Shown piece by piece: positions 60,123 through 64,000 of a DNA stretch of 64,000 nucleotides. The position numbers were made by a program, and so were the translations under genes. A model generated the notes under the pieces. It did not search any database. It had not been told where the DNA came from and was given only the letters and a program-made list of their open reading frames with translations. Numbering within the stretch: position 1 is the first letter of the stretch; each line of letters begins with the position of its first letter. The stretch is from UBA5109 sp963975155 (GTDB lineage: Bacteria > Pseudomonadota > Gammaproteobacteria > Pseudomonadales > Pseudohongiellaceae), in assembly GCA_963975155.1 (NCBI GenBank), contig CAXBFG010000010.1, positions 31,205 to 95,204 on the forward strand, in the 5' to 3' direction.

Positions 60123-61286
60123 CTAGTTAGCTGGTACCAGCCTTACGATAGCCGTTGGGACATCAGCCGACCTGTCTTCAACGGCGAGATAGATATAACC
60201 ATCCGGACCTTGGCGGACATCACGAATACGTCCCAGTCCATAAGCCAGTGTTTCTTCGCGCACCACGGCATCAAAGTCATCATTCAGTATCAGATGGGCC
60301 AGTTGCATACCACCAAGACCGCCGGCAAAAATATCACCGTGCCAGGCAGGAAACTTGTCACCGGTATAAATCATCAGACCTGAAGTCGCAATTGATGGAA
60401 CCCAGAAATGTTTGGGTTGTTCCATGCCATCCTGCATGATGGTCTCATGAATCGGATTACCAAGTCCGTAATTAACACCACGACCGATAACCGGCCAGCC
60501 GTAATTTTTACCTGCCTCGATAATATTCAGTTCGTCACCGCCCTGGGGGCCATGCTCGGTTTCCCATAAAGCGCCAGTTTCAGGGTGGAAGGCAAGTCCC
60601 TGAGGACTGCGATGCCCTGAACTCCAGATTTCAGGAAGAGCATTTGCCTGGCCTACAAAGGGGTTATCAGCAGGAACAGAACCATCATCATTAAGTCTGA
60701 TCATCACGCCATGATGATTACTGTTGTCCTGGGCCGGATGATTTTCAAGGTCCCCTGAAGGAGGAGCCTGCCGATCACCCAGGCTCAGAAACAAATAGCC
60801 TGCATCATCAAAAGCCAATCGACCACCGTAATGACTGGCCCCGTTAGCGTTCGCCGCGAATATTTCTTCTACATTGAGGAGTCGGTCGTTGTCCAGGCGT
60901 GCTCTGAGAATGGCAGTTGTAGAATTATCGCCAAGCGCTTTGGAATAGCTTAAATACAGTATCTGGTTAGTGGCGAAATCAGGATGAAGCACAACATCGA
61001 AAAGCCCACCCTGTCCTTCGTAAAAGACCTCAGGTGTACTAGTTATTGCATTTGGTAACAGGTTTCCATCGCGTATGACACGCAAACGACCAGGTTTTTC
61101 GGTGACCAGCATGTCGCCATTGGGCAACCAGGCCATTGACCAGGGCTGAATTAGTCCATCAGCAACAGTCTCAATACGATATGCGTAGTTTGATGCAAAA
61201 TACACATCGGATTGTGCATTTGCCGTCAGGGACAGACTCAATAATAAGCCCGCACTGCCGAGTAAACATGAAATTCTTGCTAACAT
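60123..61286 (-). CDS. PQQ-dependent sugar dehydrogenase (YliI/Asd family)
   Basis: Periplasmic soluble-type aldose sugar dehydrogenase of about 387 residues. The signal peptide is MLARISCLLGSAGLLLSLSLTANAQ. Blade motifs VADGLIQPWSMAWLPNGDMLVTEK, EGQGGLFDVVLHPDF, SSGHRSPQGLAF, EHGPQGGDELNII and GLGRIRDVRQGPDGYIY are typical. I choose the ATG at 61286, because AAAAGGAGC lies 8 bases upstream and the signal peptide then begins correctly; starts at 61304 and 61313 would add nine to twelve residues. It needs PQQ from elsewhere. Confidence 0.9.
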   Translation of the reverse strand: MLARISCLLGSAGLLLSLSLTANAQSDVYFASNYAYRIETVADGLIQPWSMAWLPNGDMLVTEKPGRLRVIRDGNLLPNAITSTPEVFYEGQGGLFDVVLHPDFATNQILYLSYSKALGDNSTTAILRARLDNDRLLNVEEIFAANANGASHYGGRLAFDDAGYLFLSLGDRQAPPSGDLENHPAQDNSNHHGVMIRLNDDGSVPADNPFVGQANALPEIWSSGHRSPQGLAFHPETGALWETEHGPQGGDELNIIEAGKNYGWPVIGRGVNYGLGNPIHETIMQDGMEQPKHFWVPSIATSGLMIYTGDKFPAWHGDIFAGGLGGMQLAHLILNDDFDAVVREETLAYGLGRIRDVRQGPDGYIYLAVEDRSADVPTAIVRLVPAN

Positions 61287-61485
61287 GGTTTTGCTCCTTT
61301 TCATCGTAATCATCTCTTCTTATTTATCGTAATTAGATCAAACTGTCTGATAAGTAATAATGGCTGATCTGCTAAACACTGATCGCATCATTAATAATCT
61401 TACCGCTTTACCTGAACCGCTCTTGAACCGCTAATGGGAAAAAGTATAAAGCCTTAACTTGGTCAATGTCACCTTAATCCGCTGT

Positions 61486-63201
61486 TTATAAATCCCTGCT
61501 CAGCCTCATCCCTACCTTGGTGACGCTATCACCCTGTACCTCGCGGACAACCAGGAGCAGTGAACCTAAATCAAGGCGGTCACCCACTACAGGGTGACCC
61601 TTGCTGGCCTTAGCAAAACATTCAGATAGAGTCAGTTCAGGGTCGAACTGTTTTATGCTGACGCCATAAATATCCTGAATGTCTTTCAACACAGCTGTGC
61701 CGTGAAAAGTAAAATCACCGAAGAAGCGTTGATCGGTGAGGTGTTCCGGCGGTTCATCCCAGCCCAGAATCTGACTGACATCCTTGAGATGGTCGCGATG
61801 AGTCAGGACGACCAGCAGGTCATTTTCCTGCACGCTAATGCCTCGTCGCCGCTCAATCATTTGCTTGTCCCGGAAGAACATCACTACCCGTGAAGGGTCG
61901 GGCAAATGGATCTCGGTAATATCGACAGGTGTCTTCCAGCGTTTGCCCTTTAAAGGGAACAGTAAAATTTCGTGATTTAGTGCTGCGGGAAGATTCAGCG
62001 GGATTCGAAGTTGCGGCTCAGGTTTGGCGGGAACTTCCAGTTTCAGTTTGCGTGCAAACAGATTTAGCGTTGAACCTTGTAGTAACAAGCTGACCAGAAC
62101 GATGATAAAAGTAAGTTGAAAAATAGTGCCGGCATCGGGCAGGCCAGCCAGCAGAGGGAAAATAGCCAGAACAACTGGAACGGCCCCCCTTAGTCCGGCC
62201 CAGCCGATAAATGCATGTTCCCGCCTGGAGAAACCAAATCGCCACAGTGAGATGCCGGTTGCGAGAGGGCGGGCCACCAGTATCAATACGGCGGCAATCA
62301 ATAGAGCAGCAACGATGTTCTGGGTGAGCAGTGATGGTGTTACCAATAAACCTAACAAGAGGAAAAGCACCAGTTGGGCCAGCCAGGCCAGACCATCATG
62401 AATCTGTAATATTATGCCCATATGCGAGTTCTTTTGATTGCTTAACACGACTCCCATCAGGTAAATCGCCAGAAAACCACTGCCGCCAAACTGGTTGGTC
62501 AAACTGAACATGGCAACGCCACTGGATGCAACCAGCAAAGGATACATAGCCGGAACCAGTGTTACCCTGTGTAATAACTGGCTGAGCACCCAGCCACTGG
62601 CCAGCCCGGCCAATGTGCCAATAACAAATTGTTGCAGTAGCATGGTTGCAGCAGACCAGATGGTATTGCCGGAATCCTGTATCAACAGAATCAGCGCCAT
62701 GGTAAGAAAAATTGCCATCGGGTCATTACTGCCGGATTCGATCTCCAATGTTGCCTTCACGCGCTCATTGATACTGAGTCCTTTGCTCTGCAGAAGAGAA
62801 AATACGGCTGCAGCGTCTGTAGATGACACAATGGCGCCGATTAGCAAGCCAACCAGGATCGGTAAATGTAAAATCCAGGCAGCAAACAGACCACTGAGAG
62901 CCGCGGTGATCACGACGCCCAAAGTAGACAAGGTCAGGGCAGGACGCAGACCGACCCGGAAGGATTCCACGCTGGTTCGCATACCACCATCCAGCAGAAT
63001 CACGGCGAGGGCAAGATTGCTGACAATAAAAGCGGTATTGATATCATTAAAGACGATTTTGCCGGGGCCATCTTCTCCGGCCAGCATGCCGATAGCCAGA
63101 AAAAGCAGTAGCACGGGCATGCCGACTTTATTCGATAAAGGGCTGATCAGAATCCCCGTCAGAATCAGGCTGGCACCTATCAGTAATATGCTTGTATCCA
63201 T
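61486..63201 (-). CDS. nhaP2: K+/H+ antiporter, NhaP2 (CvrA) family
   Basis: CPA1-type cation/proton antiporter of 571 residues. About 12 transmembrane helices fill residues 1-390, with VILLDGGMRTS, IGAIVSSTDAAAVFSLL and the ion-binding ESGSNDPMAIF (Asn-Asp pair). A TrkA-C-like regulatory domain lies around residues 400-480 (VDITEIHLPDPSRVVMFFRDK). A C-terminal CBS-type/NhaP extension follows. K+ rather than Na+ preference is assumed from the NhaP2 architecture. Confidence 0.92.
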   Translation of the reverse strand: MDTSILLIGASLILTGILISPLSNKVGMPVLLLFLAIGMLAGEDGPGKIVFNDINTAFIVSNLALAVILLDGGMRTSVESFRVGLRPALTLSTLGVVITAALSGLFAAWILHLPILVGLLIGAIVSSTDAAAVFSLLQSKGLSINERVKATLEIESGSNDPMAIFLTMALILLIQDSGNTIWSAATMLLQQFVIGTLAGLASGWVLSQLLHRVTLVPAMYPLLVASSGVAMFSLTNQFGGSGFLAIYLMGVVLSNQKNSHMGIILQIHDGLAWLAQLVLFLLLGLLVTPSLLTQNIVAALLIAAVLILVARPLATGISLWRFGFSRREHAFIGWAGLRGAVPVVLAIFPLLAGLPDAGTIFQLTFIIVLVSLLLQGSTLNLFARKLKLEVPAKPEPQLRIPLNLPAALNHEILLFPLKGKRWKTPVDITEIHLPDPSRVVMFFRDKQMIERRRGISVQENDLLVVLTHRDHLKDVSQILGWDEPPEHLTDQRFFGDFTFHGTAVLKDIQDIYGVSIKQFDPELTLSECFAKASKGHPVVGDRLDLGSLLLVVREVQGDSVTKVGMRLSRDL

Positions 63202-63409
63202 CTGTATCTGAAAACCGTTTATATTAACAAGGCTTGGGATGTGTTGAAGTCAATCTGACCGTAATAATGATTCTGCCATTCATATACGGTCAAAATACGA
63301 TTTCCGGCCTGCTTGGCCTGCTTCATAGTATGTCAGCACCGGACTTCGCTGTCAGTCAGATTTTCAGGATGAGGACCTGACTAATTTTGTTTTTTGCTCA
63401 GGTAATAGT

Positions 63410-63452
63410 GCCAATCAGTATGTAGTTCGCTCGCGAAGGCGCTCCTCACTTA
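63410..63452. repeat. Dispersed intergenic repeat, copy 3 (core A)
   Basis: Core CGCTCGCGAAGGCGCTCCTC at 63428-63447 within about 43 bases nearly identical to 39205-39251. Both begin AGTGC and continue through TAGTTCGCTCGC to CTCCTCACTTACA. The orientation is the same as at 39 kb and opposite to that at 24.85 kb. Confidence 0.7.
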
Positions 63453-63528
63453 CAAATAGATACCCGCTCTTCCCGTAAAGTCGTTGTAATCAAAATGTTT
63501 TCTGGAAGATTCACTATAAGTGGAGGGT

Positions 63529-63632
63529 TGTATCCTGTAACAGGATTTTGGAGCCGTCCGAGGCAGGGATGCCGAGGCCGAGCGTACAGGGATGTATTTA
63601 CAGCGTGCTCCTAAAACCTGTTACAGGATACA
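63529..63632. repeat. Hairpin element: 26-bp inverted arms enclosing motif B
   Basis: Left arm 63529-63554 (TGTATCCTGTAACAGG then ATTTTGGAGC) and right arm 63607-63632 (GCTCCTAAAACCTG then TTACAGGATACA) match at 24 of 26 positions. The 52-base interior contains CAGGGATG twice and the 22-base motif shared with 39322-39343. It resembles a small non-coding mobile or REP-like element. Confidence 0.85.
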
Positions 63633-63856
63633 GCGATACCCAACGATAGACACAAATGCAGCCCCCTCCCAATATCAGGTATAGGTAGTGCGTCAGTTTG
63701 AAATTTTATGCCGCGTCAATGCCGCCGCTTCTGTCATGTTCACCCTTCGATCTTTCCTTCCCATTTTTCCGGCGCTGCGGAACTCGTCGCTTTGCGACTC
63801 AGACAGTCCTCGCGCTTGATCGGAAAAACACTCAGGAAAACTACATCTCAATGGGT

Positions 63857-64000
63857 TCACATGGCAGTAAGGGCGGCTTTCTGAATCATGTTGGAGTTTT
63901 CAAAGAGCTTAAACGCACAGTCTTGAAGGCGAGCTATCCAGTTGACGACCGTCTGACGACAGGCCGAAATATGCTCCTGCAATTTCGACATTCCCGCCAT
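63857..64000 (-). CDS. C-terminal end of an unidentified protein, cut by the window edge
   Basis: An open frame of 47 codons runs from the window edge to a stop at 63857-63859. The visible part (LQEHISACRQTVVNWIARL, then DCAFKLFENSNMIQ) is helical and alanine-rich at the end. The first visible codon is ATG but the frame may start beyond the edge. I do not recognise the family. A transposase fragment is possible given the repeats beside it, without direct evidence. Confidence 0.35.
   Translation of the reverse strand: MAGMSKLQEHISACRQTVVNWIARLQDCAFKLFENSNMIQKAALTAM

Larger units (their letters stand above)
63202..63856. other. 655-base intergenic region made mostly of repeats
   Basis: No gene start is convincing in this stretch. 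It holds core A (63428-63447), a 26-bp-arm inverted repeat enclosing motif B (63529-63632) and, at 63770-63830, a GC-richer sequence containing GCGGAACTCGTCGC and TTTGCGACTC that looks like another palindromic intergenic element. A short minus-strand frame around 63700-63770 has no support. Confidence 0.6.

Noticed and set aside
62495..63211. A 238-codon open frame on the plus strand inside the antiporter gene
   Set aside because: It is the complement of a well supported NhaP2 gene; its composition is typical of an antisense shadow.

Overview
The window is a stretch of chromosome from a free-living, probably aquatic gammaproteobacterium with a moderate base composition (mid-40s to about 50 percent G+C by eye). 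Gene content and order point to the Pseudomonadales/Cellvibrionales side of the class: an lspA-fkpB-ispH block beside the minor type IV pilin cluster (fimU pilV pilW pilX pilY1 pilE) and fimT-pilR-pilS, the PP0621-type small gene beside pilS, FabV as enoyl-ACP reductase, and metR divergent from metF-metH. No rRNA, tRNA, prophage, complete IS or CRISPR array was recognised. The species cannot be named from the sequence alone.

Layout. 1-2.0 kb: 3' end of lspA, then fkpB and ispH. 2.2-14.8 kb: type IV pilus assembly and control, with the pilins on the plus strand and fimT, pilR, pilS and a small membrane/zinc-ribbon gene on the minus strand. 14.9-24.8 kb: nadE, an orphan methyltransferase, a stand-alone 5'-3' exonuclease, a TlpA-like lipoprotein translationally coupled to a ferredoxin reductase, a membrane protein, a [2Fe-2S] ferredoxin, a 70-residue CxxCxGxG protein, MocA-like and XdhC-like molybdenum-enzyme maturation genes, and a eukaryote-type HisA. 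25-32 kb: a membrane-anchored FMN glutamate-synthase-like protein, then the overlapping maf-yhdP-DUF445 operon. 32-39.2 kb: a CocE/S15-like protein that has lost its catalytic residues, a TetR regulator behind an unusually long leader, a solitary exbD, a MAPEG / glutaminyl cyclase / aminopeptidase operon, and fabV. 39.4-44.3 kb: an arsenic-resistance region (acr3, arsC, arsR) with divergent GNAT acetyltransferases, a truncated GNAT remnant, yggU, a cupin, a MAPEG protein and DUF924. 44.3-50.1 kb: an OmpA-like porin, mscS, an HDAC-family deacetylase, a PurN-like formyltransferase, an FKBP and DUF1015. 50.1-51.7 kb: a RibH2-type lumazine synthase under an FMN riboswitch, and a brnT-brnA toxin-antitoxin pair. 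51.7-58.2 kb: metR, metF, metH and a TraB/GumN protein. 58.2-63.2 kb: a GNAT/C39-peptidase-like fusion, a DUF2937-like protein, a PQQ-type sugar dehydrogenase and a NhaP2-type antiporter. 63.2-64 kb: intergenic repeats and the end of an unidentified gene.

How the genes work together. The pilus genes supply the tip/initiation complex and its two-component control. metF and metH form the methyl-tetrahydrofolate to methionine branch under MetR. The ars genes reduce and export arsenic, while the adjacent PAT-like acetyltransferases may detoxify an arsenical or a glutamine-analogue antibiotic. I found no single large, clearly undescribed system. The observations I rate highest are a consensus promoter with a possible short RNA upstream of tetR, a CocE/S15 pseudo-hydrolase, a eukaryote-type HisA behind a perfect inverted repeat, the ars-linked acetyltransferase group with a deletion scar, and a family of intergenic hairpin repeats that recurs in the window.
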